The position numbers and the translations under genes were made by a program. Below, in pieces: positions 44,029 through 52,829 of a stretch of 64,000 nucleotides of DNA; position 1 is the stretch's first letter; every line of letters starts with the position of its first letter. Source of the stretch: Lentilactobacillus kefiri. GTDB taxonomy: Bacteria; Bacillota; Bacilli; Lactobacillales; Lactobacillaceae. The stretch lies in assembly GCF_007989105.1 (NCBI RefSeq), contig NZ_BJVK01000003.1, positions 88,643 through 152,642 of the forward strand, written 5' to 3'. Below the pieces are notes generated by a model. It had not been told where the DNA came from. It made no database searches and saw nothing but the letters and a program-made list of their open reading frames with translations.

Positions 44029-44331
44029 TTGAACGACTCCAAAGAATATCTGGATTTTTTTAACCAGACTTACAAAGACCCCAGCAAGCATAGTGGCTAT
44101 AGTACAAATAGTAATTTGCGGTTTGAAAGCCGATCAGATGCCCTAGACGTTAAAAACATGCTGATCGAAAAAAGCCCCAGCGCCAAATACTATGATTTTA
44201 GCGTGGAGTACATCAACCCTAACAAATCAATGCAGGTCGGCTGGTATATCACCGTCAGAAAGGCTGACAAGCCAACTCAAACAAAACCAGTCAATCATTC
44301 TGAAAATAATAATCAACAACCTAAAAAATAA
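44029..44331 (+). CDS. Small uncharacterised protein
   Basis: 100 residues, TTG start at 44029, ribosome site GAAGGAAGGA. Polar, no signal or membrane helix. A compact alpha/beta stretch (LRFESRSDALDVKNMLIEKSPSAKYYDFSVEY) is followed by VGWYITVRK and a disordered Asn/Gln-rich tail (NNNQQPKK). Family not recognised. It lies between divergent hemH and the aldo/keto reductase at 44397, 65 bp before the latter without a clear terminator, so co-transcription is possible. Confidence 0.6.
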   Translation: MNDSKEYLDFFNQTYKDPSKHSGYSTNSNLRFESRSDALDVKNMLIEKSPSAKYYDFSVEYINPNKSMQVGWYITVRKADKPTQTKPVNHSENNNQQPKK

Positions 44332-44396
44332 ATCAGCCATTTTGCGCAGCTACATAGCAGATCGGCTTGGTTAAATGAGCATGGAGGTAAATGATA

Positions 44397-45245
44397 ATGG
44401 CAAATGAAGCAATCCCAGAAATTACATTAAATGATGGATACAAGATGGCCAAGGTTCAATTTGGTACCTTTGGCATCCGCGGTGGTGAAGGCCTTCAACA
44501 AACGATGGCCGCCATTAGCGATGGCTACCGCGGCTTGGATACCGCAACCAATTATGACAATGAGGGAATGGTTGGTGAAGCAATTCGCCGGTCAGGCATC
44601 CCCCGTTCAGAATTCTTTGTGACTTCAAAGCTGCCAGGAAAATATCATCGATATGATGAAGCAACCAAAGCCATCCAAGAATCCCTGTACCGTTTAGGCC
44701 TTGATTATTTTGACCTCTTTCTTATCCATTGGCCACTGCCAAAACGTGATCACTACGTTGAAGCATTTCAAGCGATGATTGACGCAAAGAAACGTGGCTT
44801 GATCCGATCGGTCGGGGTTTCCAACTTTGAGCCGGAACATTTGGATCGACTGATTAACGAAACCGGGGTAACCCCAGCAGTTAACCAAATCGAAGTTCAC
44901 CCATATTGGAACAATGAACGCATGTTGGAGGAAGATAAAAAACGGGGAATTGTCACTGAAGCATGGAGCCCATTAGGCCGTGGAAGTGCTGCTCTCAAAG
45001 AACCAATTATCCAAGAACTCGCGAATAAATATGGTAAAAACGTCGGCCAAATCATTATCAGATGGCACACTCAAAGAGGAATCATCCCTGTACCACGTTC
45101 AACCAACCTGGTTCATCAAAGAGCAAACAAGGATATCTTCGATTTCAAGTTAACAGATGAAGAAATCAAGGCAATCAACGCATTGTCAAAACCGGATGGC
45201 CGAGTGGACGGACAGGATCCGAATGTGTATGAGGAATTCGATTAG
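44397..45245 (+). CDS. Aldo/keto reductase (2,5-diketo-gluconate reductase type)
   Basis: 282 residues. ATG 44397 is preferred over ATG 44391 since GGAGG lies 9 bp before it. AKR5-type motifs: GYRGLDTATNYDNEGMVGEAIRRSG (Asp, Tyr), FVTSKLPG (Lys), DLFLIHWPLP (His), SVGVSNFEPEHL, and IIRWHTQRGIIPVPRSTN for NADPH. Cytosolic carbonyl reductase, substrate unknown. It is the third aldo/keto reductase of a distinct subfamily in this window. Beyond its stop lies the repeat block 45246-45582. Confidence 0.88.
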   Translation: MANEAIPEITLNDGYKMAKVQFGTFGIRGGEGLQQTMAAISDGYRGLDTATNYDNEGMVGEAIRRSGIPRSEFFVTSKLPGKYHRYDEATKAIQESLYRLGLDYFDLFLIHWPLPKRDHYVEAFQAMIDAKKRGLIRSVGVSNFEPEHLDRLINETGVTPAVNQIEVHPYWNNERMLEEDKKRGIVTEAWSPLGRGSAALKEPIIQELANKYGKNVGQIIIRWHTQRGIIPVPRSTNLVHQRANKDIFDFKLTDEEIKAINALSKPDGRVDGQDPNVYEEFD

Positions 45246-45254
45246 AGTGTGACG

Positions 45255-45352
45255 AGACCTGGGTGGCCCCGGAGCATAAGGCGGAATCAACAATAATGAA
45301 CGGGTTGAGTTCATTGTTGTTGATTCTGACTTATGCAGTAGGGGTCAGGGTC
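45255..45352. repeat. Large imperfect hairpin element
   Basis: Nested inverted repeats: GACCTG...GGCCCC against GGGG...CAGGGTC (imperfect), GCATAAG / CTTATGC (45275-45281 / 45330-45336), GAATCAACAA / TTGTTGATTC, and ATGAAC / GTTCAT around the loop GGGTTGA. It has no T-run, so it is not an ordinary terminator. It is part of the repeat block downstream of the aldo/keto reductase. Confidence 0.6.
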
Positions 45353-45419
45353 GTCGCCAAGTAGGCTAGGCAGGCTTTCAGCCGGCCGTCGAAACACGTT
45401 TCAACCAAAGTGTGACCAG
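45352..45419. repeat. 68-bp G+C-rich direct repeat, copy 1
   Basis: Begins CGTCGCCAAGTAGGCTAGGC and ends CCAAAGTGTGACCAG. It differs from copy 2 at three positions. An internal hairpin GGCAGGCT-TTC-AGCCGGCC (one mismatch) lies near the middle. Non-coding by appearance. Confidence 0.75.
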
Positions 45420-45508
45420 CAACGGGTGAGGCGGTTTCTAAGGGTGTTTTGACTGAAATCCTGGGTTTGGATTTGAGTCAAAATGCACTTAGAAGTTAGC
45501 CTCAGTTG

Positions 45509-45576
45509 CGTCGCCAAGTAGGCTAGGCAGGCTTTCAGCCGGCCGTCGAAACACGATTCAGCCAAAGTGTGACGAG
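45509..45576. repeat. 68-bp G+C-rich direct repeat, copy 2
   Basis: 65 of 68 bases equal to copy 1, 89 bp after it, ending CCAAAGTGTGACGAG. The end motif AGTGTGACGAGACC also occurs alone at 45246-45259, as if a third, truncated unit preceded the hairpin. Confidence 0.75.
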
Positions 45577-45734
45577 ACCCAGCTGCCCCCGCATCATTTG
45601 CGACCCACAAACTTTCGTGTTAACATAATGAACCTTGGTACTAACATATTCCAAGTAACTTAATAAATTCATAGATAACTGACCAGCAATTTTGAAGTGC
45701 TGGCAGTTTTTATGTCAAAAAAGAGGGTTAAATC

Positions 45735-47384
45735 GTGAAATTCAATAAACATCTTTTAGCAATCACCGGGACACTCGCATTGGTATTGGTCCTGGCAGGC
45801 TGCGGCAGTAAAACCAGCAGCACTAAATCGAGTACCCAGATGGCGAAAAATCAGACGGTCAACATCAGCACCGATTCTGAAATTTCAACTTTGGATACAG
45901 CAAAAGCATCCGACAGCGGTAGTCTTACGCCCCTTTATCAAATTAGTGAAGGGATTTATCGCCTCGGTCCAAATTCAAAGATTGAAAATGCTCTGGCCAC
46001 CAAAACTCAAGTTTCAAAAGATGGCTTAACCTACAAATTCAATCTGCGAACAGACGACAAGTGGAACAACGGCCAACCGGTAACCGCCAACGACTTTGTA
46101 TACGGATGGCGACGGGTTGTTAATCCAAAGACCGCAGCCGGTTATTCATACTTGTTTGAAGGCGTGAAGAACTATAATGCCATCCAGAAGAATCGGATGT
46201 CACCCAACAAACTTGGTGTGTCAGCACCTAACAAACACACTCTGGTTGTCCATCTAAGTCATCCAGTACCATACTTCAAATTGCTCCTGGCATTCCCAAC
46301 TTTCTTCCCACAACAGGAATCCGCAGTTAAGAAGTACGGAAGCAGCTATGGGACAAACAGTGCCAAAACTTCTTATAACGGTCCATTTAAGCTGGCCGAC
46401 TGGAACGGAACCAGCGATACTTGGACGATGAAGAAGAACCCCAACTATTGGGACAAAAAAGACGTTAAGCTCGATACACTCAAGTTCCAAGTTGTTAAGA
46501 CACCAAGTACCGGACTTTCCCTTTATCAACAAAACAAGCTGGATGTCGTCACCCTATCTGGTGAAGAGGTCCCTTCGTACAAGAGCCGACCAGAATTTAA
46601 GAAATTCGTCGGTGGCTCAACCATTTATCTTGAAATGAATCAAAAGCGGGTTAAGGCTTTAAAGAACGTCAAAATTCGCCAAGCCTTATCACAGATTATC
46701 AATAAGAAATCATTGGCAACTCAAGTATTGCGTGACGGTTCAACGGCTCCAAAAGGATTTGTTTCCACCAATTTCTTCAAGAATCCGAAAACCGGTGCCG
46801 ATTTTGCCAGTGACGCCTATGAAAAATCAGGGGTTGCCTACAATGAAGCCCAAGCAAAGAAGCTCTGGGCTCAAGGTCTGAAGCAGGTTGGCCAGAAGAA
46901 AGTTCACTTATCACTGTTAAGTGATGATACCGATCAATCAAAGAAGACGACTCAGTATCTTCAGAGCCAATTTAACAAGCTGCCTGGTTTAAGCATTACG
47001 ATCCACAATGTTCCAACCAAGAGTAAGTTATCCCGTTCAACCAGCGGTGACTTTGACCTGGTTATCTCATCTTGGGGTGCCGACTTTGCCGACCCAATCA
47101 ACTTCTTGGATCTGTTAACCAAGAGCAACCCAACTAATAACGGTCACTGGGTCAACGCCAAGTATGATAAATATATTGCTGCATCAAAAACTACCGATGC
47201 CAACAATAAAATTAAGCGTTATGACGATTTGGTAAACGCCGAAAAGGTCTTAATGAAAGACCAAGGTGTTATCCCACTTTATCAACCAGCCAACGCCCAA
47301 CTCTGGCGAACAAATATCCACGGCTTTGTGTGGAATCCTGCTGGAATGAGCAACGGTTATAAAGGCCTATACGTAACCAAATAA
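45735..47384 (+). CDS. Oligopeptide ABC transporter substrate-binding lipoprotein (OppA-like)
   Basis: 549 residues, GTG start at 45735 after AGAGGGTT. Lipobox VLAGC (Cys about 23). Family 5 core: LRTDDKWNNGQPVTANDFVYGWRRVVNPKTA near 98-128, YNGPFKLADW, KNPNYWDKKDVKLDTLKFQVV, VKIRQALSQIINKK and SSWGADFADPINFLDL. This is the canonical peptide-binding type found in lactic acid bacteria. No transporter genes are adjacent. Terminator at 47395-47433. Confidence 0.9.
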   Translation: MKFNKHLLAITGTLALVLVLAGCGSKTSSTKSSTQMAKNQTVNISTDSEISTLDTAKASDSGSLTPLYQISEGIYRLGPNSKIENALATKTQVSKDGLTYKFNLRTDDKWNNGQPVTANDFVYGWRRVVNPKTAAGYSYLFEGVKNYNAIQKNRMSPNKLGVSAPNKHTLVVHLSHPVPYFKLLLAFPTFFPQQESAVKKYGSSYGTNSAKTSYNGPFKLADWNGTSDTWTMKKNPNYWDKKDVKLDTLKFQVVKTPSTGLSLYQQNKLDVVTLSGEEVPSYKSRPEFKKFVGGSTIYLEMNQKRVKALKNVKIRQALSQIINKKSLATQVLRDGSTAPKGFVSTNFFKNPKTGADFASDAYEKSGVAYNEAQAKKLWAQGLKQVGQKKVHLSLLSDDTDQSKKTTQYLQSQFNKLPGLSITIHNVPTKSKLSRSTSGDFDLVISSWGADFADPINFLDLLTKSNPTNNGHWVNAKYDKYIAASKTTDANNKIKRYDDLVNAEKVLMKDQGVIPLYQPANAQLWRTNIHGFVWNPAGMSNGYKGLYVTK

Positions 47385-47394
47385 ATGAAACCCA

Positions 47395-47433
47395 AAAATA
47401 CCCATCCGGAAAATTTCCGGATGGGTATTTTTT
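47395..47433. terminator. Bidirectional terminator
   Basis: AATACCCATCCGGAAA / TTTCCGGATGGGTATT then TTTT; between the convergent oligopeptide-binding protein and phosphodiesterase genes. Confidence 0.9.
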
Positions 47434-47443
47434 ATAACAACGA

Positions 47444-48139
47444 TTACATTGCAACCGCGTTGTTCTTCAATCTAACAGCCTGCTCAAAGTTGTCGGTAAT
47501 AATGCCAGCGACATGATCGGCCAACAATTTCTTTTGGTCCTTAGGGTCATCAACCGTCCAAATGCGTTCAGCAACATTTGGCAATGGTTGATAATGACTT
47601 AAGTGAAGGCCAGATAAATGATCCTTAACAATCAATGCCTTAGCATCCTTAATCACGTGATCGGATAATAAGCAGTATTGCTGAGATGGATCAATCTTGT
47701 AGGCAATTTTGAGTGAATCCAGGTTAAATGAGGAGAAGATAACTGGATAAACCAAATCGTATTGCTTTACTAAATCAAGCACAATTTGTTCAATATTTGG
47801 ATAATGGATCTTATTAGTCTTGAATTCCAAGTTCAGGTGCACCGGCTTACCGGCGGCTAATGACAGCAGATCCTTCAATGTCGGAATGGTTTCACCATCT
47901 CGCATATGGAACTGTTGGAGTTCCTTCAGGGTATATGAATGAATCAGCCCTTTGCCGTCGGTTGTCCGATTAATCTTTTCGTCGTGCATGATCACAGGCA
48001 CATTGTCCTTGGTCAAATGCACATCGAATTCCAAACCGTCAATTCCATGATTAATTGCATACTGAAATCCTTTTAATGAATTTTCTGGGAACTTGAATGG
48101 GTAACCACGATGCCCAAAAATCAATGTTTTGGTAGTCAA
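47444..48139 (-). CDS. ugpQ: Glycerophosphodiester phosphodiesterase
   Basis: 231 residues, TTG start at 48139 with AAGGAAG upstream. GDPD-fold residues: FGHRGYPFKFPENSLKGF (His-Arg pair at 9-10, Glu in PEN), EFDVHLTKDNVPVIMHD (Glu, Asp and the second His), NLEFK. It splits glycerophosphodiesters into glycerol 3-phosphate and an alcohol. It has no signal peptide, so it acts inside on imported substrates. It follows ugpB by 94 bp. A TTAAGATTC/GAGTCTTAA hairpin (48194-48216) between them may lower its expression relative to the transporter. Confidence 0.9.
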   Translation of the reverse strand: MTTKTLIFGHRGYPFKFPENSLKGFQYAINHGIDGLEFDVHLTKDNVPVIMHDEKINRTTDGKGLIHSYTLKELQQFHMRDGETIPTLKDLLSLAAGKPVHLNLEFKTNKIHYPNIEQIVLDLVKQYDLVYPVIFSSFNLDSLKIAYKIDPSQQYCLLSDHVIKDAKALIVKDHLSGLHLSHYQPLPNVAERIWTVDDPKDQKKLLADHVAGIITDNFEQAVRLKNNAVAM

Positions 48140-48233
48140 AATGGATAACTTCCTTTCAATTCGTAACTCTCTTTCAATTCAATCAGCTTCCCTTTAAGAT
48201 TCAGGTCGAGTCTTAATGGAAGATCGCAATAAG

Positions 48234-49598
48234 CTACCTGCCGTCGGCCTTGTTAGTCGTCTTCAAGTTGGCGTTCATTGCTGTGTCGGCAGTGTTTAAG
48301 GCAGAATTGATATTGCCACCGTTGTAGACAGTTTCCATCGCAGTCTGTTCTAACTCACGAGTCAGCTGCATACCTTCCATCAGAATACCTGAGTTGGTAT
48401 TGTTTGGCTTGGCACTTGCCAACTGCTCACCGGGAACTTTGGCTGAAGGAATCTTCTTGTACAAGTCTTTTAAGATCTTGGTCTTTTGAGAATTCTTGTT
48501 CAAAGCCAGGTATCCGGTTGCTTTTTGCCATGCAGCCTGGTTCTTGGCAGTTTGAGTATACTTGATGAATTCCCAAGCACCACGTTGAGTCTTAGCTGGC
48601 TTATCATTGGAAATCCAAAGAGCAGCACCACCAATTCCAACACCGTTAGCCTTCACACCATCTGGATGTGGGAAGTATGAAATTCCCAGTTTGTTCTTGG
48701 TTCCAGTGGTCAACTGACCAATGTATGCGGAAGATTGAACAAAGATTCCCAACTTGTTAGCCAAGAAGGCTGCAATTTCGTTGGTTTCAGCACTGGCACC
48801 AGAACCATAGTTGACGAAATCACCGGATTTAATATTGGTTCTGATCCATTTCAAGAATTTCTTAGTAGTTGGGTTGTTCAAGTTAATCTTGGTTGGATTG
48901 CCGGTATGGCCATCACCATTGTTAATCAAAGAAGTATGAGCGTTAGCCAAAGCTTCTTCCATCAACCAACCATAAATTTCAATTGTCATCCCTTTAACTT
49001 TATGGCCGGACTTCTTATAAAGTTCTTGAGCGGCACGAGTCACTTCGCTATAACTTGGTGACTTTGATGGTGGTGTGACACCATACTTCTTGAACAATGA
49101 AGCGTTGTAATAAAGGACTGGTTGTGAAGTGTTAAATGGCATTGCCAGTTGTTTACCCTTGTTTGAATAGAACGAACGGGCAACTGGTGAAATATTGCTG
49201 GTATCATAATTATCTTCATCAATAAATTTTTGTACGGGAGTTGTGTATTTACTGTGCATCATTTGCGCAGTTGAAATATCAAATGACTGGAATACAGCTG
49301 GTGAGGCACTGGTTCCGTGACTTTGAATGATCTTTTGAACGGCTTCATCATAAACCCCTTGATACTGTGGAATAACTTCGTATTTGTCTTGAGATTTGTT
49401 AAAATCGTCCACCATTTTATCCAAAGCAACTTCAGCAGGGCCGCCCATTTCATGCCAGAAAACAATTGGCGTTCTGCCGGCTTTAGCAGTCGTTGCGTTC
49501 TTTGAACCATTCACAAACGCAAACCCCAATACAAGGGCGAAGACAGCGAAGATTGGTAATGCATAAGCTTTCAAAAAGGCAGTAAATTTCTTCATCAT
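48234..49598 (-). CDS. ugpB: Glycerol-3-phosphate/glycerophosphodiester ABC transporter substrate-binding protein
   Basis: 454 residues. SBP family 1 with UgpB hallmarks: VFWHEMGGPAEVALDKMVDDFN, SPAVFQSFDISTAQMM, MPFNTSQPVLYYNASLFKKYG, IQ/VQSSAYIG and GGAALWISND. The N-terminus has a hydrophobic helix (about 10-30) but no lipobox cysteine at all, unlike most Gram-positive binding proteins. It may stay attached by an uncleaved helix. Its start overlaps ugpE by 4 bp. Confidence 0.88.
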   Translation of the reverse strand: MMKKFTAFLKAYALPIFAVFALVLGFAFVNGSKNATTAKAGRTPIVFWHEMGGPAEVALDKMVDDFNKSQDKYEVIPQYQGVYDEAVQKIIQSHGTSASPAVFQSFDISTAQMMHSKYTTPVQKFIDEDNYDTSNISPVARSFYSNKGKQLAMPFNTSQPVLYYNASLFKKYGVTPPSKSPSYSEVTRAAQELYKKSGHKVKGMTIEIYGWLMEEALANAHTSLINNGDGHTGNPTKINLNNPTTKKFLKWIRTNIKSGDFVNYGSGASAETNEIAAFLANKLGIFVQSSAYIGQLTTGTKNKLGISYFPHPDGVKANGVGIGGAALWISNDKPAKTQRGAWEFIKYTQTAKNQAAWQKATGYLALNKNSQKTKILKDLYKKIPSAKVPGEQLASAKPNNTNSGILMEGMQLTRELEQTAMETVYNGGNINSALNTADTAMNANLKTTNKADGR

Positions 49599-50425
49599 TT
49601 GACTGCACCTTCATTCACACCTGATTTGAAGTAATGTTGACCGATGAATAAGACAATCAAGGTTGGAATGACCACAATTGCAGCAGTGGCTTGAATCATT
49701 CCCCAATCGTTAAAGGTCTCTTCAGACTGGAGTTGACGCAGACCATTTTGAACAGGTCGAAAATCATTACTGAAGGTGGTCAACATTGGCCAGAGGTATT
49801 GGTTCCAGGCACCAAGAAAACTATAAGCACCAAGTGTCATCAGTGGAATTCGGTTGTATGGTAAGACCATTTTCCAGTAGAACTGGAAGTGGCCCAAGCC
49901 TTCAATATCGGCAGCTTCTTTTAATTCGATTGGCATCTGCATAAATGATTGACGAAGCATGAAGACACCAAATGCGGAAGTTAAGAATGGAATAACCATT
50001 ACGGAGTATGTGTTTAACAATCCCATTGCCTTAACAGTCTGGAAGTTGGGAATAATTTCAGCTTCAAATGGCAGCATCATCGTTGCCAGGAACAGAGTGA
50101 ACAACAACTTACGGCCTTTGAACTTAAGAAAGACGAATGCGTAGGCACTCATTGAACAAAAGATTAATTGAGCGATCATCGTTGCCGTTGAGATTACCAA
50201 ACTGTTTCCCAAGTAACGAATGATTGGGGTTTGAGTAAAGGCATCGATGTAATTTTGAAACGAAACTTTCGTGCTCAAGAAGTTACCTTGAGCAATTTGC
50301 ATAGTTGGTAGAAAACTGGTCCACAAACCGATTAGGAACGGTGCCAAGACGATCAATGCTAAGACCGTCAGCAGGGTATAATCCAAAATTCGGCGTGACA
50401 GCTTTGGCTTAGTCACAATATCCAT
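49595..50425 (-). CDS. ugpE: Glycerol-3-phosphate ABC transporter permease UgpE
   Basis: 276 residues, six helices. MalG-type permease with the cytoplasmic EAA loop LKEAADIEGLGHFQFYWKMVLPYNRIPL (about 160-190). It overlaps ugpA by one base and ugpB by four. With UgpA it forms the channel for UgpB-delivered substrate. Confidence 0.92.
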   Translation of the reverse strand: MDIVTKPKLSRRILDYTLLTVLALIVLAPFLIGLWTSFLPTMQIAQGNFLSTKVSFQNYIDAFTQTPIIRYLGNSLVISTATMIAQLIFCSMSAYAFVFLKFKGRKLLFTLFLATMMLPFEAEIIPNFQTVKAMGLLNTYSVMVIPFLTSAFGVFMLRQSFMQMPIELKEAADIEGLGHFQFYWKMVLPYNRIPLMTLGAYSFLGAWNQYLWPMLTTFSNDFRPVQNGLRQLQSEETFNDWGMIQATAAIVVIPTLIVLFIGQHYFKSGVNEGAVK

Positions 50426-51387
50426 TAGTAGTTCACCCGCTTTTCCAAAACTTTAAATTGCAGAAGCGTAAACAATGCAATGATAACTGTCAGAATAATT
50501 GATTCGGCACTTGCTTGCGCAAAGTTACCACTGTAAAACGCATCTTTGTAAATTCGATAAACCAACATGTTGGTTGCGTTGGTTGGTCCACCTTTAGTCA
50601 TCAAGTCAATCAAACCAAAACTCTTAAATGATTCAATCAAAGTAATGATTGAAACGAAGAACAATGTTGGTGAGATTGAAGGGATTGTAATGTGGAAGAA
50701 TTGGAAACGTGATGATGCGCCTTCAATGTTGGCAGCTTCATACAAAGTTGTTGGAACGGATGTCATGGCACCAAGGAGAATCAGGAATGTGAATCCCAAG
50801 TTCATCCAAACAGTGGTGATAATGACAGCCCACATAGCAGCAGTTGGATCGGTTAACCATGGAATTTGTGGCAGATGTAAGAAAGTACTAATCAGTGAAA
50901 GAAACCCGGTTGAAGGGTTGAAAATAAATAGCCAGAAGATAGCGGCAACGGAAACGGAAACTCCCATAGTTGCCGAAAATAGTGTGCGAAAAAGGCCAAT
51001 TCCAGGTAACCTTTTGCTTGCCAGGTTTGCGAGTACCAAGCCCAAGGAAATTGTAATGATGGTTACTGCGAAAACATAGAATAGGGTCACACCCAGGCTT
51101 GATAGATAATCTGCCGATGTTAACAAACTGATGTAGTTGGAAAGCCCAACGAAAACAGTGGTTTTTCCAACAGTGTTAGTCAGAAACAAACTAAGATACA
51201 AGGTTCGTACCATTGGATAAAAGATAAATACACCGAGGATTAAAAGTGACGGTCCAAGAAATGCCCAAGCAAAATATTTATCTTTGGCATTCAGCGTGAA
51301 CTTCGCTTCCTGCTCCTCAATCTTGCTTTTAGTTTTCTGAACTGAAAGCGGTGTTCTTGGTCTTGACTGTGTTGGTGATTTAAGCAT
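50425..51387 (-). CDS. ugpA: Glycerol-3-phosphate ABC transporter permease UgpA
   Basis: 320 residues, MalF-type permease. A polar N-terminal extension of about 35 residues precedes six helices. The EAA loop is YEAANIEGASSRFQFFHITIPSISPTLF (about 215-245). It overlaps ugpC by 8 bp and ugpE by 1 bp. Confidence 0.92.
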   Translation of the reverse strand: MLKSPTQSRPRTPLSVQKTKSKIEEQEAKFTLNAKDKYFAWAFLGPSLLILGVFIFYPMVRTLYLSLFLTNTVGKTTVFVGLSNYISLLTSADYLSSLGVTLFYVFAVTIITISLGLVLANLASKRLPGIGLFRTLFSATMGVSVSVAAIFWLFIFNPSTGFLSLISTFLHLPQIPWLTDPTAAMWAVIITTVWMNLGFTFLILLGAMTSVPTTLYEAANIEGASSRFQFFHITIPSISPTLFFVSIITLIESFKSFGLIDLMTKGGPTNATNMLVYRIYKDAFYSGNFAQASAESIILTVIIALFTLLQFKVLEKRVNY

Positions 51388-52468
51388 GAACGTAAGCCTC
51401 CTTCGAAAGATTCATACGTTTACCATCTTTGTCAAAAAACATCAAATTGGAATCTGCGGTCACTTTAATTGGCTGGAAGATCCGGTAATTAACTTGACCA
51501 GGAACTACCACATGAATATCTTCGCCACTGTTCAAGGTTGCGTAAATAATGGTTTCATCACCAAGGAACCCAGTGTTCTTAATGGTGGCATTAGCTTCAA
51601 CGCTCTCAGTCGCTTCAACTTTCATGTCATCAGGACGAATTCCAATTTTGACGTTTTCAGCTGGTACTTCTTCATCCAATGCAATTTCCAAATCGGAATC
51701 GACATCCAAAACATGGTTATCGGTTTTCGAACGGGTCGCATTTAAGATGTTGATTTGTGGAGTACCAAAGAACTTAGCCACAAATTCATTGGCTGGGTTT
51801 TGGTAAATTTCACTTGGTGTACCAATTTGTTGAACGTGTTGGTCGTTAAGCACCATGATATGGTCAGCCATGGTCATAGCTTCAACCTGATCATGAGTAA
51901 CATAAATCAAAGTCAATCCAAGTTTGCGTTGCAGTGCGTAAATTTCTTGACGCATCTTAATTCGCAACTGGGCATCCAAGTTAGATAATGGTTCATCCAT
52001 TAAACAAATCTTGGCGTCACTGGCAACGGCACGAGCTAAAGCAACACGTTGACGTTGACCACCTGATAATTCACGAGGCTTACGTTTTGCAAGCTCAGTT
52101 AAATTAACCATCTTAAGAGCTTCATCAACTCGTTGTTTAATATCTGCTTGATCCATTTTACGGGCCTTCAAACCAAAGGCGACGTTGTCCCAAACGTTCA
52201 TGAATGGGAATAAGGCGTAATTTTGGAAAACCATTGTTAGTTTTCGTGCCTTGGGAGGTAAATCATTAACAACTGTATTATCAATGCTGACTTCACCAGC
52301 CGTAATTGGAGTTAAACCGGCGATCATTCTAAGTAATGTACTTTTACCACATCCAGAAGGTCCAACGATGACGAAGAACTCGCCAGTTTCAACCTTCACA
52401 GAAATATCTTTCAGGACCTCTGTCTGTGCGTCATAATCTTTGCGGACGTTTCTTAAAGTAATTGACAA
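51380..52468 (-). CDS. ugpC: Glycerol-3-phosphate ABC transporter ATP-binding protein UgpC
   Basis: 362 residues; TTG start at 52468 set by GAGGTGAGA. Walker A GPSGCGKST, Q-loop FQNYALFPFM, signature LSGGQRQRVALARA, Walker B KICLMDEPLSNLD, switch His YVTHDQVEA, then the MalK-type regulatory C-domain with IGIRPDDM (about 270-355). First gene of ugpC-A-E-B-Q. A Pho-box-like repeat array lies upstream. Confidence 0.93.
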   Translation of the reverse strand: MSITLRNVRKDYDAQTEVLKDISVKVETGEFFVIVGPSGCGKSTLLRMIAGLTPITAGEVSIDNTVVNDLPPKARKLTMVFQNYALFPFMNVWDNVAFGLKARKMDQADIKQRVDEALKMVNLTELAKRKPRELSGGQRQRVALARAVASDAKICLMDEPLSNLDAQLRIKMRQEIYALQRKLGLTLIYVTHDQVEAMTMADHIMVLNDQHVQQIGTPSEIYQNPANEFVAKFFGTPQINILNATRSKTDNHVLDVDSDLEIALDEEVPAENVKIGIRPDDMKVEATESVEANATIKNTGFLGDETIIYATLNSGEDIHVVVPGQVNYRIFQPIKVTADSNLMFFDKDGKRMNLSKEAYVHA

Positions 52469-52522
52469 ATATCTCACCTCAAAATCATTTATTTGAATAC
52501 ATTTATTATTGTGGCCGTTCAA

Positions 52523-52561
52523 TGTAAATTCGCGATTTCGTTAATGTAAATTGCAGGTAAA
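52523..52561 (-). promoter_or_regulatory. Candidate Pho box in front of ugpCAEBQ
   Basis: On the minus strand TTTACC-N5-TTTACA-N5-GAAATC-N5-TTTACA: 6-bp units every 11 bp, three of four close to the PhoP half-site TTWACA. Another TTTACA lies at 52581-52576. The array ends 55 bp before the ugpC start. B. subtilis Ugp/phosphate-starvation promoters carry such direct repeats bound by PhoP. Confidence 0.55.
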
Positions 52562-52616
52562 GATATTGGGGACTATGTAAAGATTATGTTTCGGCAGCCA
52601 GTTTTGAAAACAAATG

Positions 52617-52660
52617 AAAAGGGCTCTAAAAGCATCTTTAAATGCTTTTAGAGCCCTATT
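52617..52660. terminator. Strong hairpin terminator upstream of ugp
   Basis: AGGGCTCTAAAAGCAT / ATGCTTTTAGAGCCCT, 16-bp stem with A and T tracts. It insulates the ugp promoter from the peptidase gene. Confidence 0.8.
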
Positions 52661-52778
52661 TGTCGGGATTGATTAGCCACGCATGCCATCAACAAATTCT
52701 TAAACAAGTCTATAAATTTCTGGATTTTTATCACATAGATATCAGAACAAAAGAGTCAGCTAATCAAAATTATGACAC
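52661..52778. other. Non-coding stretch between two terminators
   Basis: Together with the flanking terminators and the Pho-box region this makes a 361-bp gap (52469-52829). A plus-strand frame here (52642-52839) has no ribosome site, and it starts inside one hairpin and runs through the other. I see no gene. Confidence 0.4.
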
Positions 52779-52809
52779 AAAAAAAGATGACATTTTAAGT
52801 CATCTTTTT
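52779..52809. terminator. Terminator of the S53 peptidase gene
   Basis: AAAAAGATGAC-ATTTTAA-GTCATCTTTTT, 21 bp after the peptidase stop on the minus strand. Confidence 0.85.
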
Positions 52810-52829
52810 GCGATTCACTTTTCAACTCA

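Noticed and set aside
45401..45610. Minus-strand frame of 69 codons across the repeat block
   Set aside because: It runs through two copies of a repeat with hairpins, has no ribosome site and no sensible protein features.
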